DNA of 64,000 bases from Asticcacaulis sp. UBA2476 (GCA_002342035.1 DDPE01000001.1:1-64000); one strand, 5' to 3'. Shown: positions 51,254 to 61,052, numbered from the stretch's first letter. The notes: a model not told the origin generated them from the letters alone. A program made the numbers and translations.

Positions 51254-52057
51254 GTGAGCGATATTTTTGAAGAAGCCGAAGAAGGGCTTCGCACGGAAAA
51301 ATGGACCAGCATCGCTAAAAAGAGCGCGCCCTGGGTGGGCGGTGGTCTGGGACTGGCGCTACTGGCCGCCCTCGGTGTCTGGGGCTTAACCCATATGCAA
51401 TCCAAGGATGCCGCCAAGGCATCTGAGACTTACGCCGCGGGGCTTGAGGCCCTGCAAGCGAGCGATAAGGTTAAGGCCGCTAAGGATTTTGATGAGACCG
51501 TCAAGACCGGCGCCGATGCTTATGAGTCCATGGCGTTGACCCAGCTTGCCGCCATTGCGCTCAGTGACGATAAACCGGCGGATGCTCTGGCCAAGCTTGA
51601 TGAAGCCGCCAAAGTAACCGGTGATCCGCTGCTGAAAGATCTGGCGTCACTTAAGGCCGCCTATATCGCCTTTGATGAGAAGGCGACCTTTGCCGATCTT
51701 GAAAAGCGCCTGATGCCGCTGACCAAGGACGGGCGTCCCTATCAGGCCCTGGCCAAGGAAGCGCTGGCCATGGCCAAGATCCAGAATGGCGACCTGAAAG
51801 GCGCCCGCGCTGATCTTGAAACCCTGGCGATTACGCTCGGCACCCCTGATGGTGTCAAGGAACGCGCCCAGCAGGCGGTTCAGGCGATTGATTCCGGTGC
51901 GGCCGATCTGGCGCGCAAGATTGTCGCCCTGCCCAAGCCGTCGGATGAGCAACTGCGCGAACAGGTCATGAAGCTTCAGGCGATGCAGCAGGCGCAAATG
52001 CAAGCCCAGATGCAGGCTCAGGCGGCGGCACAAGGTCAGGCGCCGACGCCGCAATAA
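51254..52057 (+). CDS. YfgM-like membrane-anchored TPR protein
   Basis: A 267-residue protein, GTG start. A short cytoplasmic head (MSDIFEEAEEGLRTEKWTSI) is followed by one transmembrane helix (WVGGGLGLALLAALGVWGLT) and a periplasmic TPR-like helical domain (TYAAGLEALQASDKVKAAKDF; LAKLDEAAKVTGDP; LAMAKIQNGDLKGARADLET), matching the YfgM/PF09976 layout. The tail is a Met/Gln/Ala-rich stretch (about 235-267). bamB and der follow, the same neighbourhood as in E. coli (yfgM-bamB-der), so it likely assists secretion or outer-membrane biogenesis. Confidence 0.83.
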   Translation: MSDIFEEAEEGLRTEKWTSIAKKSAPWVGGGLGLALLAALGVWGLTHMQSKDAAKASETYAAGLEALQASDKVKAAKDFDETVKTGADAYESMALTQLAAIALSDDKPADALAKLDEAAKVTGDPLLKDLASLKAAYIAFDEKATFADLEKRLMPLTKDGRPYQALAKEALAMAKIQNGDLKGARADLETLAITLGTPDGVKERAQQAVQAIDSGAADLARKIVALPKPSDEQLREQVMKLQAMQQAQMQAQMQAQAAAQGQAPTPQ

Positions 52058-52107
52058 CGCTACCCGACACACTATAAACTCCAGATACATCCGAGACGGA
52101 AACCCCA

Positions 52108-53508
52108 ATGATGCACTCTAAGGCTTACATAAAGACCGCCAGCGTTATGGCTTTGGCCTTGGCCGTGGGACTTTCCGGCTGCTCGACGATCAGCCGCCTT
52201 AATCCCCTGAACAAGGGTGACGAAGGCCCCGAAGCCGTGGCGACACAGGGTGAGCGGATTTCGATTGTCGCCTTCGATCAGAAGATGGCACCTTCGGAAA
52301 GTCTGGCGGGCATTGATTTTTACGTGCCTGAGCCTAAGACGGTATCCTCATGGCCCAAGGCCGGTGGGCCGGACGGCGTTGAAATCGACCATGTCGATGC
52401 CGCCAAAGATTTCAAGGTCGCGTGGACGAAATCGATCGGTGAAAAGTCCAAGGGCCTGTCGCAGGTTCTGGCGCCGCCGGTCTCAGACGGTAAGCTGATC
52501 TATGTCATGGACGGCAATGCCCACGTCAGCGCCTTTGACGTCAATTCCGGTGAGCGGGTATGGGAGCAAAACCTTAACCCTGACATCAAGCGCGACAAGG
52601 ATGCCTTTGGCGGCGGTCTGGCCCTGAATGGCGATAAGCTGTTTGTAACCTCTGGCTATCGTCTGGTGATCGCCCTGAATGCCCAGACGGGTGCGCGCGA
52701 GTGGGAAAAGACGCTCGATTCGCCCGCGCATGCCGCCCCTATCTATAATGCCAAATATGTGTTTGTGACCGATGTCGACAATCAGCTTATGGCGTTCGAT
52801 GTCGCAACCGGCGACCCGATGTGGACCTATCAGGCCATTGTGGAGCCTGCCCGTATTCTGAAATCGTCCTCTCCGGTTATAGGCGGCAATGTGCTCTATG
52901 CCCCGTTTTCTTCGGGTGAATTGATTGCGCTGGACACCAATACCGGCAGCCCGGTGTGGCAGCAGGTTCTGGCCCGTACCAGCCGCACCAACGCTTTGTC
53001 TGAAATCCGTGATATTTCCGGTCATCCGGTGATTTACCGCAACGAAGTGTTCGCGGCCTCCCACTCAGGCGTGTTTGCGGCCATGGATCTTAAAACCGGT
53101 CAGCCACGCTGGACCGTCAATGCCGACAGCATCAATACGCCTCTGCCTGCCGGTGATGTGGTTTATCTGGCGACCGTTCAGGGCGAACTGATGGCCGTTA
53201 ACCGCGATTCCGGTCAGGTCTACTGGCTGGCCGACCTTAACGAAGGCGAGCCGAAGACCAAGAAAAGCTTCTTTGGTCTCGGTAAGGAAAAGAAAATCGG
53301 TGTTCGCACCGTTTGGACCGGGCCAGTGCTGGCATCGGGGCGCCTGATCCTTGTCAACTCGGACGGTAAGGCTGTGGCGTTTGATCCCAAAACCGGCAAG
53401 AAAACCGATGAGCTTAAGATCGAAGGGGCTGCCTTTATCGCGCCGATCCCGGTCGGCGATAAGCTGTTCGTTGTCACCAATGACGCCAAGCTGGTAGCGA
53501 TACAGTAA
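52108..53508 (+). CDS. bamB: Outer-membrane protein assembly factor BamB
   Basis: A 466-residue lipoprotein: signal VMALALAVGLSGC with lipobox LSGC, then an eight-bladed PQQ-type beta-propeller. Blade motifs repeat as GKLIYVMDGNAHVSAFDVNSG, NAQTGAREWEKTL, GSPVWQQ and GKAVAFDPKTGKK. It scaffolds the BAM complex in the periplasm. A long loop with KTKKSFFGLGKEKKIG interrupts one blade. Gene order yfgM-bamB-der supports the name. Confidence 0.93.
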   Translation: MMHSKAYIKTASVMALALAVGLSGCSTISRLNPLNKGDEGPEAVATQGERISIVAFDQKMAPSESLAGIDFYVPEPKTVSSWPKAGGPDGVEIDHVDAAKDFKVAWTKSIGEKSKGLSQVLAPPVSDGKLIYVMDGNAHVSAFDVNSGERVWEQNLNPDIKRDKDAFGGGLALNGDKLFVTSGYRLVIALNAQTGAREWEKTLDSPAHAAPIYNAKYVFVTDVDNQLMAFDVATGDPMWTYQAIVEPARILKSSSPVIGGNVLYAPFSSGELIALDTNTGSPVWQQVLARTSRTNALSEIRDISGHPVIYRNEVFAASHSGVFAAMDLKTGQPRWTVNADSINTPLPAGDVVYLATVQGELMAVNRDSGQVYWLADLNEGEPKTKKSFFGLGKEKKIGVRTVWTGPVLASGRLILVNSDGKAVAFDPKTGKKTDELKIEGAAFIAPIPVGDKLFVVTNDAKLVAIQ

Positions 53509-53521
53509 ATACTGGCATTTA

Positions 53522-53547
53522 GGCCCGTCTGTCTGTAAAGACGGGCC
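53522..53547 (+). promoter_or_regulatory. Hairpin abutting the der start codon
   Basis: GGCCCGTCT and AGACGGGCC form a perfect 9-bp stem with an 8-base loop, ending on the base before ATG 53548. There is no T run, so it is not a typical terminator; it would hide the ribosome binding region of der. Confidence 0.55.
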
Positions 53548-55170
53548 ATGACACTTAAAATTGCTATTGTCGGACGTCCGAACGTCGGCAAATCCACCCT
53601 GTTTAACCGTTTGGCGGGCAAAAAACTGGCGATCGTTGATGATCAGCCGGGCGTGACCCGTGACCGCCGCTATGCCACCGGCCGCATTGGCGATATCGAC
53701 CTGATGCTGATTGATACGGCAGGCTTTGAATATGCCGACGATGAATCCTTAGAATCGCGTATGCGCCAGCAAACCGAAAAAGCGCTGGACGAAGCCGATG
53801 TTGCCCTGTTCATGGTTGATGCCCGTGACGGGGTTTTGCCGCTCGATAAGATTTTCGCAGACCTGTTGCGCCACCGCGATGTGCCGGTGCTGCTGATCGC
53901 CAACAAGGCCGAAGGTCACGGCGCACAGGCTCTGGCCGAAGAAGCCTATTCGCTGGGCTTTGGCGAGCCGCTGCACCTGTCGGCTGAGCACGGCGAGGGC
54001 ATGTCCGACCTTTATGAGTCGATCGAGAAATATCGCCAGCTTATCGAAGGCGATCACGTCGAGGGTGATGACGAAAGCGAAGATGACGAGACCAAGCCCA
54101 TCCGCATCGCCATCATTGGCCGCCCAAATGCCGGTAAATCGACTCTGATCAACAAAATGCTGGGCGAAGACCGCCTGCTGACCGGGCCGGAAGCCGGGAT
54201 TACCCGCGATTCGATTTCGGTCGACTGGGAATATGAAGGCCGCCAGATCCGTCTGGTCGATACGGCGGGTCTGCGCCGTAAAGCCCGCGTGCAGGAAAAG
54301 CTGGAGAAGCTGTCGACGGCGGACACCATCCGCGCCATTACCTTTGCCGAGGTCGTGGTGCTGGTCATGGATCATGCCAACGCCTTTGAAACTCAGGATT
54401 TGCAGATCGCGGACCTTGTGGAACGCGAAGGCCGCGCCTTGATTTACGTCATCTCCAAGTGGGATACGGTCGAGGAGCCGCAGGCCAAGCTTAAAGAGAT
54501 CATGGACGAATCCGACCGCATCCTGCCGCAACTTAAAGGCACGCAGATTGTGGCCCTGTCGGGGGCAACAGGTCGCGGGATCGAACGGTTGATGCCGACC
54601 ATCCTTAAGACCTATCGCAACTGGTCGGCCAAGGTGAAGACGCGCGACCTCAATGACTGGCTGGCTTTGGCTATTCAAAGGCACCCGCCCCCCGCCGTCG
54701 ACGGCAAGCGCATCCGCCCGAAATATATGGCGCAGACCAAAGGTCGTCCGCCGACCTTTGTGCTGTTTGCCTCACGCGCCTACGCCATGCCCGCCCACTA
54801 TCAGCGCTATCTTATCAATAGTTTGCGCGAATCTTTTGATATGCCGGGTGTGCCTATTCGCCTGACGGTCAAGGCCAATTCCAGCGTCAATCCCTATGAT
54901 GACAGTAGTGGCGCGACCGGCACCAGCGGTCCGGCACGGGCGCGCGCCAAGGCCAAGGTGAAAAAACCGGGTGAAAAGCCCGCGCACCCCAACCGCGTCA
55001 AGCAAAAGCCCAAGGGTACCATCGTGGCCCCCAAGGTAAAAGCCAAGCCGCGCACCGAAGCCGCCAAGCTGAAAACCTTCAAGGCCAAGGCGGCGGGCCC
55101 CAGCACCAAGCCGGGGGCCGCAGGTCCGGGGGGGCGTTCAGGCAAACCCGCCGGACGGGGTAAGCGCTAG
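53548..55170 (+). CDS. der: Ribosome-assembly GTPase Der (EngA)
   Basis: A 540-residue double-GTPase of 50S assembly. G domain 1 has GRPNVGKSTLFNRLAGK, DTAG and NKAEG; G domain 2 (from about 188) has GRPNAGKSTLINKMLGE, DTAGLRR and ISKWD; a KH-like domain follows (to about 455). The remaining 80 residues are a low-complexity basic tail (KAKVKKPGEKPAHPN; KTFKAKAAGPSTKPG), longer than in E. coli Der (490) and possibly rRNA-binding. The start codon is fixed by the P-loop close behind it and is preceded by a 9-bp hairpin. Confidence 0.96.
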   Translation: MTLKIAIVGRPNVGKSTLFNRLAGKKLAIVDDQPGVTRDRRYATGRIGDIDLMLIDTAGFEYADDESLESRMRQQTEKALDEADVALFMVDARDGVLPLDKIFADLLRHRDVPVLLIANKAEGHGAQALAEEAYSLGFGEPLHLSAEHGEGMSDLYESIEKYRQLIEGDHVEGDDESEDDETKPIRIAIIGRPNAGKSTLINKMLGEDRLLTGPEAGITRDSISVDWEYEGRQIRLVDTAGLRRKARVQEKLEKLSTADTIRAITFAEVVVLVMDHANAFETQDLQIADLVEREGRALIYVISKWDTVEEPQAKLKEIMDESDRILPQLKGTQIVALSGATGRGIERLMPTILKTYRNWSAKVKTRDLNDWLALAIQRHPPPAVDGKRIRPKYMAQTKGRPPTFVLFASRAYAMPAHYQRYLINSLRESFDMPGVPIRLTVKANSSVNPYDDSSGATGTSGPARARAKAKVKKPGEKPAHPNRVKQKPKGTIVAPKVKAKPRTEAAKLKTFKAKAAGPSTKPGAAGPGGRSGKPAGRGKR

Positions 55171-56537
55171 ACTCTGACGACCGCCTCAGTCGTGACCGAC
55201 TGGCTGAGGCGGGCCAGAAGCCGCTCTAACGTCCCGATCAATTGATCTATATCAGCCGGTGTGACATCCAGTGGCGGGCGCAGGCGGATGGAATCCGTGC
55301 CCGCGCCCAGCAGCAGCAGGTCTTCCTGCTCAAGGGCCAGATCGACCAGTTGGCCTTTGTGGCCAGCGTTGCACAGGCTAAAACCCTGATAGAGGCCAAG
55401 GCCGCGCACATTGCCGATCAGGCGCGGATACTGCGCGACCAGACCCTGTAGGCCCGCGATGAGATACTCGGTTTTGGCGGGCACGGCAGCCAGCAACCCT
55501 TCGTCCTCAACGATTTTCCATTCCTGAACAAAGCGCACCATGTCGGTCAGGCTGCCGCCCCAGGTCGAATCGAGGACGCCAATATCGTCCATCGGATTGA
55601 GCATATAGACCGCGCCATTGCCGAATTTTTTAGCCACCGCAATGGCTTGGGGCGGGTAGGGGACATCGAACTGATCGATCGCAAACACGGTGCCGGTCTG
55701 GCCGCCCGCCGTTTGCACTTCATCAAGGCCCCAGCAGATGTCGTAACGCTGACACAGCCGTGACAGTTCACGATAAAAATAGGGCAGGGCCATGCGATGT
55801 CCGCCAGCACCTTGCAGCGGTTCCATGATGACGCCGGCAATGTCATCGCCGTAAGCCTGCATCAGATATTCGAGGTTGGCGAGGCAGTCTTCGGCGATTT
55901 TCAGGTTTTCGTCTTCGCTGCGGCGGCCATCATATTCCGGAAAGGGCACCTGAAGATTGCCGGTAATAATGCCGCGATAGTCGCGCGTGGCCACCGGATC
56001 GTGGCTGAGATTGGTGATATTAAGCGCGTAAACCGTGCGACCGTGAAAGGCCTGCTCGAAATAAATAAAGCGGTGAACCCCTTTAGCCCCCTTCTTTTTT
56101 TGATGGAGGTTGATGAAGTATTTCATCATGTTTTCAACGGCTTCGGCGCCGGAGTTCACGGCATATACCTCGACGCGTTCGCCCTCCATGCAGATCGGGT
56201 GCAGCCGGTGTAGCAGGCGGTAATAACTCAAACACTCCGGCGTCAGAAAGTCAGGGTTCGCCATCTTATTATTGGCCGCGGCCACAAGGTCAGCGACATA
56301 TTCCGGCTCATAAAGGCGGGGATGATTATAACCGAGCAGACGTGATCCGTAGAGCCCGCTCCAGTCGGTGATCGTGCCGCCATCGACGGTCGCAAGCTTA
56401 AGCCCGCGTGAGGCCTTGATATCGACGCAAAACGGAAAGGGTTCGGCGATGACGTAGCGACCCAGCTCATCAAGCATGGCCGCACTGGCGGGTTTAGGAT
56501 AGGTGCTCATATCCCAAATGTGCGCCGAAAAAATCAT
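55167..56537 (-). CDS. Class-III aminotransferase, L-lysine 6-transaminase-like
   Basis: A 456-residue PLP enzyme. The N-terminus AEPFPFCVDIKASRGLKL and LGYNHPRL followed by KMANPDFLTPE match L-lysine epsilon-aminotransferases (Lat) rather than ornithine or GABA enzymes. Other class-III features are VNSGAEAVENMMKY, FEQAFHGRTVYALNIT, GVIMEPLQGAGGH, WGLDEVQTAGGQTGT, and AVAKKFGNGAVYM with the PLP lysine. A start at the ATG ending at 56510 (MSTYPKP) is also possible. The product, aminoadipate semialdehyde, would enter lysine breakdown; substrate is inferred by motif only. Its end overlaps der by four bases, convergent. Confidence 0.72.
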   Translation of the reverse strand: MIFSAHIWDMSTYPKPASAAMLDELGRYVIAEPFPFCVDIKASRGLKLATVDGGTITDWSGLYGSRLLGYNHPRLYEPEYVADLVAAANNKMANPDFLTPECLSYYRLLHRLHPICMEGERVEVYAVNSGAEAVENMMKYFINLHQKKKGAKGVHRFIYFEQAFHGRTVYALNITNLSHDPVATRDYRGIITGNLQVPFPEYDGRRSEDENLKIAEDCLANLEYLMQAYGDDIAGVIMEPLQGAGGHRMALPYFYRELSRLCQRYDICWGLDEVQTAGGQTGTVFAIDQFDVPYPPQAIAVAKKFGNGAVYMLNPMDDIGVLDSTWGGSLTDMVRFVQEWKIVEDEGLLAAVPAKTEYLIAGLQGLVAQYPRLIGNVRGLGLYQGFSLCNAGHKGQLVDLALEQEDLLLLGAGTDSIRLRPPLDVTPADIDQLIGTLERLLARLSQSVTTEAVVRV

Positions 56538-56591
56538 TTTGAAAATAAAAATTTACAAAATGATGGCAATTTATGACAAATTGATTGCGGT

Positions 56592-57335
56592 TTAGTGCTT
56601 AATTTGCGCCCATTCACGGAAATGGATCGTATCCAGCGTCGGCACTTTAGCCGGGTCAGCCAGTTCCAGAATCAACGGCACAATTTCTTCCGGTGCGGGC
56701 AGGGTGTTTGGGTCTTCGCCTGGATAGGCCTCGGCGCGCATACGCGTGCGCATAGCACCGGGGTTGACGATGGCCGGGCGAATATTGGTGATCTCTAACT
56801 CATCGGCCCAGGTGCGCACCAGCGCCTCAAGCGCGGCCTTCGAGGCCGCATAAGGCCCCCAGAAGGCGCGCGGTTTGGTGGCCACGCCGGAGGTGAAGAA
56901 TATGCCGCGCGCCGCTTCGGATAAACGCATCATAGGTTCCAGCGCGCCGATCAGCCGGTGCGTGGCCCCCAGATTGAGCGCGATAAGGCGGCTAAAATCC
57001 TTGGGTTCATAGTGGGATACCGGGCTGAGAGTGCCGAGCGTCGCCGCAGCATGGACAAAGACATCAATTTTAGCAAAGCGTTGCGCCAAAGCGTTTGACA
57101 ATCTTGTCAGGGCGGCCCCGTCAATCAGGTCAAACGGAATGAGCGTGGCGTGCTGACCGGTTGCCTGAAAAATCTCGTCGTCCAGTTCCTCAAGGGCGCC
57201 CTGACTGCGGGCGCAGGCGATGACGTGAGCGCCCGCCTTAGCCAGACCCAGCGCACTGGCACGGCCAATACCGCGTGAAGCGCCCGTGACAAGGGCCACG
57301 CGCCCGTGCTGAGGGCCGACAGGGGACGTCTGCAT
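56592..57335 (-). CDS. Short-chain dehydrogenase/reductase
   Basis: A 247-residue classical SDR from ATG ending at 57335 (AGGA upstream); an in-frame start at 57395 would overlap purF. Rossmann motif ALVTGASRGIGRASALGLAKAG, structural HAAATLG in place of NNAG, active-site Ser in FFTSGVA, and YAASK with catalytic Tyr and Lys. NADP is plausible from the Arg in the first turn. Substrate unknown. It follows purF by 13 bases and is likely cotranscribed with it. Confidence 0.88.
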   Translation of the reverse strand: MQTSPVGPQHGRVALVTGASRGIGRASALGLAKAGAHVIACARSQGALEELDDEIFQATGQHATLIPFDLIDGAALTRLSNALAQRFAKIDVFVHAAATLGTLSPVSHYEPKDFSRLIALNLGATHRLIGALEPMMRLSEAARGIFFTSGVATKPRAFWGPYAASKAALEALVRTWADELEITNIRPAIVNPGAMRTRMRAEAYPGEDPNTLPAPEEIVPLILELADPAKVPTLDTIHFREWAQIKH

Positions 57336-57348
57336 ATTTTTGATTTTC

Positions 57349-58869
57349 CTAGACGTTGACCAGAAGCGACAACTGGCCGTTGCCTTCTTTTTCATTCACG
57401 GCGTCTTCCTTATCGGTTAGACGGGTCGGATAGTCGCCGGTGAAATAGTGGTCGGTATATTGTGGGGTGTCGGGGTTGCGGCCGTTATGCCCCATAGCCT
57501 TATAGAGGCCATCAACCGACAGGAAGCCCAAACTATCGCACTCCAGCTTCTTGCGCATCTCTTCCATCGTGTGGGTCGCGGCCATCAGCTTATCACGATC
57601 CGGCATGTCGATACCGTAATAGTCAGGCCACATGATCGGCGGGGAGGCCGAGCGCAGGTGGACTTCCTTAGCGCCAGCGGCACGAACCATGCGCACAATT
57701 TTGACCGAAGTGGTGCCGCGCACGATCGAGTCGTCGATCAGGATGACGCGCTTACCTTCCAGCACAACCCTGTTGGGGGAGTGCTTTTTACGAACGCCCA
57801 GATCGCGGATGTTCTGGGTCGGCTGGATAAAGGTACGGCCAACATAGTGATTGCGGATGATGCCCAATTCAAACGGCAGGCCGGACTGCTCGGCAAACCC
57901 AAGCGCGGCGGGCACGCCGGAATCGGGCACAGGCACAATAATATCGGCATCGGCGGCATGTTCGATCGCCAGTTGCCGGCCCATGGCCTTACGCACTTCG
58001 TAGATGGATTTGCCGTTCACAACCGAGTCGGGGCGGGCAAAATAAACATATTCAAACAGGCACGGACGGGCGGCTTTGCGTTCAAACGGCTTAAAAGATT
58101 TCAGGCCGTCCTGGTCGATTTGCACGACTTCGCCGTGTTCGACATCGCGCACGAAGGTGGCCCCGATCATATCGAGCGCGCAGGTTTCTGACGCCAGTAC
58201 ATAGGCATTACCGAGGCGGCCGATCACCAGTGGACGGATGCCGAGCGGATCGCGCGCGCCGATCATCATCGTCCGTGTCAGCGCCACCAGCGCAAATCCG
58301 CCTTCGATATGACTCATGGTCTCGATGAAGCGGTCCATGATCTTGATGCCGCGTGAACGGGCGATCAGATGCAGAATAACCTCAGAGTCGGAAGTCGACT
58401 GGAAAATGGAGCCGCCCGCGACCAGTTTGGTGCGCAGGTGCATGAAGTTGGTCAGATTGCCGTTATGGGCAATAGCAATGCCGCCGGTGTCGAGATCGGC
58501 AAACATCGGCTGGACGTTGCGGATAAAGGCGCCGCCCGCGGTCGAATAGCGGGTGTGGCCGATGGCGGCGTTACCCTGAAGGCGCTGGGTCAGATCCGGG
58601 CCGGTGAACACATCACCAACCAGACCGTGGGAGCGTTCGGTGTAAAAGCGCTTACCGTCGCAGGAGGCGATGCCGCAGGCTTCCTGACCGCGGTGTTGCA
58701 GGGCGTGCAGCCCCAGCACGGTCACCGCACTGGCGTCTTCCATGCCGTAGATACCAAAAACGCCGCACTCAAGGCGCGGCGTGTCATCGTCTGGATCGCG
58801 TTCCACCCAATTATCAACTTCATGATAAGTGTGCTTCGGACCGGTGGGGCGCATATGGGGGCTCTGCAT
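57349..58869 (-). CDS. purF: Amidophosphoribosyltransferase
   Basis: A 506-residue enzyme catalysing the first committed step of purine synthesis. It is an Ntn hydrolase: the mature N-terminus is the cysteine of LECGVFGIYG after a propeptide of about 34 residues. GHTRYSTAGGAFIRNVQPM and AIAHNGNLTN belong to the glutaminase domain; VILIDDSIVRGTTSVKIV is the PRPP loop. Length normal. Upstream lies cvpA, an association also seen in E. coli; downstream an SDR gene. Confidence 0.97.
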   Translation of the reverse strand: MQSPHMRPTGPKHTYHEVDNWVERDPDDDTPRLECGVFGIYGMEDASAVTVLGLHALQHRGQEACGIASCDGKRFYTERSHGLVGDVFTGPDLTQRLQGNAAIGHTRYSTAGGAFIRNVQPMFADLDTGGIAIAHNGNLTNFMHLRTKLVAGGSIFQSTSDSEVILHLIARSRGIKIMDRFIETMSHIEGGFALVALTRTMMIGARDPLGIRPLVIGRLGNAYVLASETCALDMIGATFVRDVEHGEVVQIDQDGLKSFKPFERKAARPCLFEYVYFARPDSVVNGKSIYEVRKAMGRQLAIEHAADADIIVPVPDSGVPAALGFAEQSGLPFELGIIRNHYVGRTFIQPTQNIRDLGVRKKHSPNRVVLEGKRVILIDDSIVRGTTSVKIVRMVRAAGAKEVHLRSASPPIMWPDYYGIDMPDRDKLMAATHTMEEMRKKLECDSLGFLSVDGLYKAMGHNGRNPDTPQYTDHYFTGDYPTRLTDKEDAVNEKEGNGQLSLLVNV

Positions 58870-58980
58870 TAAGGTTACGCGAAAAGGCCAGACATCACTA
58901 TAAGACCTTATGATTTACGATGGGTTTAGTCGTTAAACCTTGCCCATATATAGTTGGCGCGCCCTGAACTTAAAGAGGCG

Positions 58981-59499
58981 TCAGCTAGTCGAATCTTCCA
59001 CAGATGGCGCCACCTGATCCGCAAACACCGCCAATTTTGGGGCCACGGCTTGCAGGGTTTTGGCGGCCGTAACGCCCAAGGGATAAACCTTGGCCTCGGT
59101 GAACCATTCTGCACGGCTCCCAATAGGGAAGATGGCGGCAAAAAGCAAATGGAATACACCTAAAAACACCAGTGCACGGAGGATTCCGAAGCCAAAGCCC
59201 AAGGCGCGGTCAACATAATCCAGCGCCTTTTGTTTATGCATCTTTTCCGACAGGTTGTTCCCGAACATGCGGATGCTGAGATATATAATCACGAAGATGA
59301 TGCCGAACGCGATGAAGGCGGTCATGTTCTTAAGATTAAATACGTCTTTCAGCCACGGCATGATCCAGATCGCAATCAGAAATGAGGCGATGAACGACAC
59401 CAGCGTGACCAGTTCGCGCGTACCCCCGCGCATCAGGCCGACAATAACGGAAAACAGCAAGACGCCCAGAAAGATCAGGTCATACAAGGTCATGGTCAT
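58981..59499 (-). CDS. cvpA: CvpA family membrane protein
   Basis: A 172-residue inner-membrane protein with four helices: LYDLIFLGVLLFSVIVGLMRGG, LVTLVSFIASFLIAIWIM, MTAFIAFGIIFVIIYLSI and GFGILRALVFLGVFHLLFAAIF. The RG(G/F)-x-REL motif after the first helix and the DRALGFGFG turn are typical of CvpA. It lies between radA and purF. Its function in colicin V export is known from E. coli; the general role is unclear. Confidence 0.92.
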   Translation of the reverse strand: MTMTLYDLIFLGVLLFSVIVGLMRGGTRELVTLVSFIASFLIAIWIMPWLKDVFNLKNMTAFIAFGIIFVIIYLSIRMFGNNLSEKMHKQKALDYVDRALGFGFGILRALVFLGVFHLLFAAIFPIGSRAEWFTEAKVYPLGVTAAKTLQAVAPKLAVFADQVAPSVEDSTS

Positions 59500-59600
59500 T
59501 TTCCCTCAGCTAAGAGGGCCCCCGCAGAAATGGCCGGATGTGTATTTCTGGCGGCACCATACATTAACCTTAACCGGTGCGCCAGAGGTCAATAAGCGTC

Positions 59601-60971
59601 TTAGTCTGTGGTCTCCAGTCCTTTGATGGCCTCCAGCAGATAGTCGTAAGATTTGACCTCGAACGGGGCATTGTCGGCCGCCGCCTTGGGGGCGATGGCC
59701 GAGCCAAAGCCGAGTTTCAGCGCTTCTTTCAGGCGCGAATCCATGCGCGATACAGATCTGATATCCCCCGACAGACTGATTTCACCAAACACAACGCAGT
59801 CCTTGGGCAAGGCGACATCCAGCAGGGACGACATCAAGGCCATAGCGGCGGCCAGATCGGCGGCAGGTTCATTGATTTTCAGGCCACCGGCGACATTGAG
59901 ATAAACGTCTTTCTGGCCAAAACCGACGCCGCAGCGGGATTCAAGCACCGCCAGCAGCATGGCCAATCGACCGGAATCCCAGCCGACCACCGCCCGGCGC
60001 GGGGTGCCGTAGGCTGAGGGGGCCACCAGTGCCTGAAATTCGACCAGCACAGGTCGCGTACCTTCGATCCCGGCGAACACGGCTGAGCCTGCCGTGCGCT
60101 CCCCCGATGTCAGAAATAGCGCCGATGGGTTGGGGACTTCGCGCAGACCGATATCGCCCATTTCAAACACGCCGATTTCATCGGTGGCCCCAAAACGGTT
60201 TTTGGAGCCGCGCAGGATACGGAAGGGATAGCCGCGTTCGCCCTCAAACGACAGTACGGCATCGACCATGTGTTCAACGACGCGCGGGCCTGCAACCTGA
60301 CCCTCTTTGGTAACATGGCCAACTAAGATCATGGCAATATTCTGTTTTTTAGCCAGACGTACCAGTTCGCCGGCACAGGCGCGGACCTGAGAGACGGAGC
60401 CTTGCGCGGCATCAATCGCATCGCTCCACAGGGTCTGGATCGAGTCGATAACAACCAGATCGAATTTCTCGCGTTTGAGCGCATCCAGAATAGTGCGCAG
60501 CGACGTTTCCGCCGCCAGTTCGACCGGCGCTTTTGATAATCCCATCCGGTAGGCGCGGCCTCTGATCTGCTCAGCCGATTCTTCGCCGGAGATATAGGCG
60601 ACCCGTAACCCGCTGCTGGCCGCCTGAGCGGTTACTTGCAGCAACAGGGTCGATTTGCCAACCCCCGGATCACCGGCCAGCAATATGGCTGACCCCGGCA
60701 CAATCCCGCCGCCACAGACGCGATCGAACTCGGCGATGCCTGTTTCCATACGGGGCGGCGTCTTATCTTCGGCCTCAAGCGTTTGGAAATTAAGCTTTGT
60801 AAGTCTTGAGATTTTTGACGGTGAGGTTTCCGGCTTCAACGCGCCGGGCGGTGTCGAAAAGCTTTCCTGAACCAGTGTATTCCACAGGCCGCAGCCCACG
60901 CATTGTCCGGCCCATTTGGAATGTACCGAACCGCATGACTGACATATAAATACCGCCTGATCTTTCGCCAC
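59601..60971 (-). CDS. radA: DNA repair protein RadA
   Basis: A 456-residue RecA-like ATPase that acts in branch migration during recombination. It has a zinc finger (CQSCGSVHSKWAGQCVGCGLW), Walker A GDPGVGKSTLLLQVTAQ, the RadA motif GSKNRFGATDEIGVF and a C-terminal Lon-protease-like domain (VYLNVAGGLKINEPAADLAA; FGEISLSGDIRSV). Complete and of normal length. It sits between dnaB and cvpA. Confidence 0.97.
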   Translation of the reverse strand: MAKDQAVFICQSCGSVHSKWAGQCVGCGLWNTLVQESFSTPPGALKPETSPSKISRLTKLNFQTLEAEDKTPPRMETGIAEFDRVCGGGIVPGSAILLAGDPGVGKSTLLLQVTAQAASSGLRVAYISGEESAEQIRGRAYRMGLSKAPVELAAETSLRTILDALKREKFDLVVIDSIQTLWSDAIDAAQGSVSQVRACAGELVRLAKKQNIAMILVGHVTKEGQVAGPRVVEHMVDAVLSFEGERGYPFRILRGSKNRFGATDEIGVFEMGDIGLREVPNPSALFLTSGERTAGSAVFAGIEGTRPVLVEFQALVAPSAYGTPRRAVVGWDSGRLAMLLAVLESRCGVGFGQKDVYLNVAGGLKINEPAADLAAAMALMSSLLDVALPKDCVVFGEISLSGDIRSVSRMDSRLKEALKLGFGSAIAPKAAADNAPFEVKSYDYLLEAIKGLETTD

Positions 60972-61052
60972 GAGTCACCCCACTTGATTTTGGGTAAGCC
61001 TAGCGCGATCTGAAATCAATGGCCAGAAAAAAGAACAAAAAAAGAACGAAGT

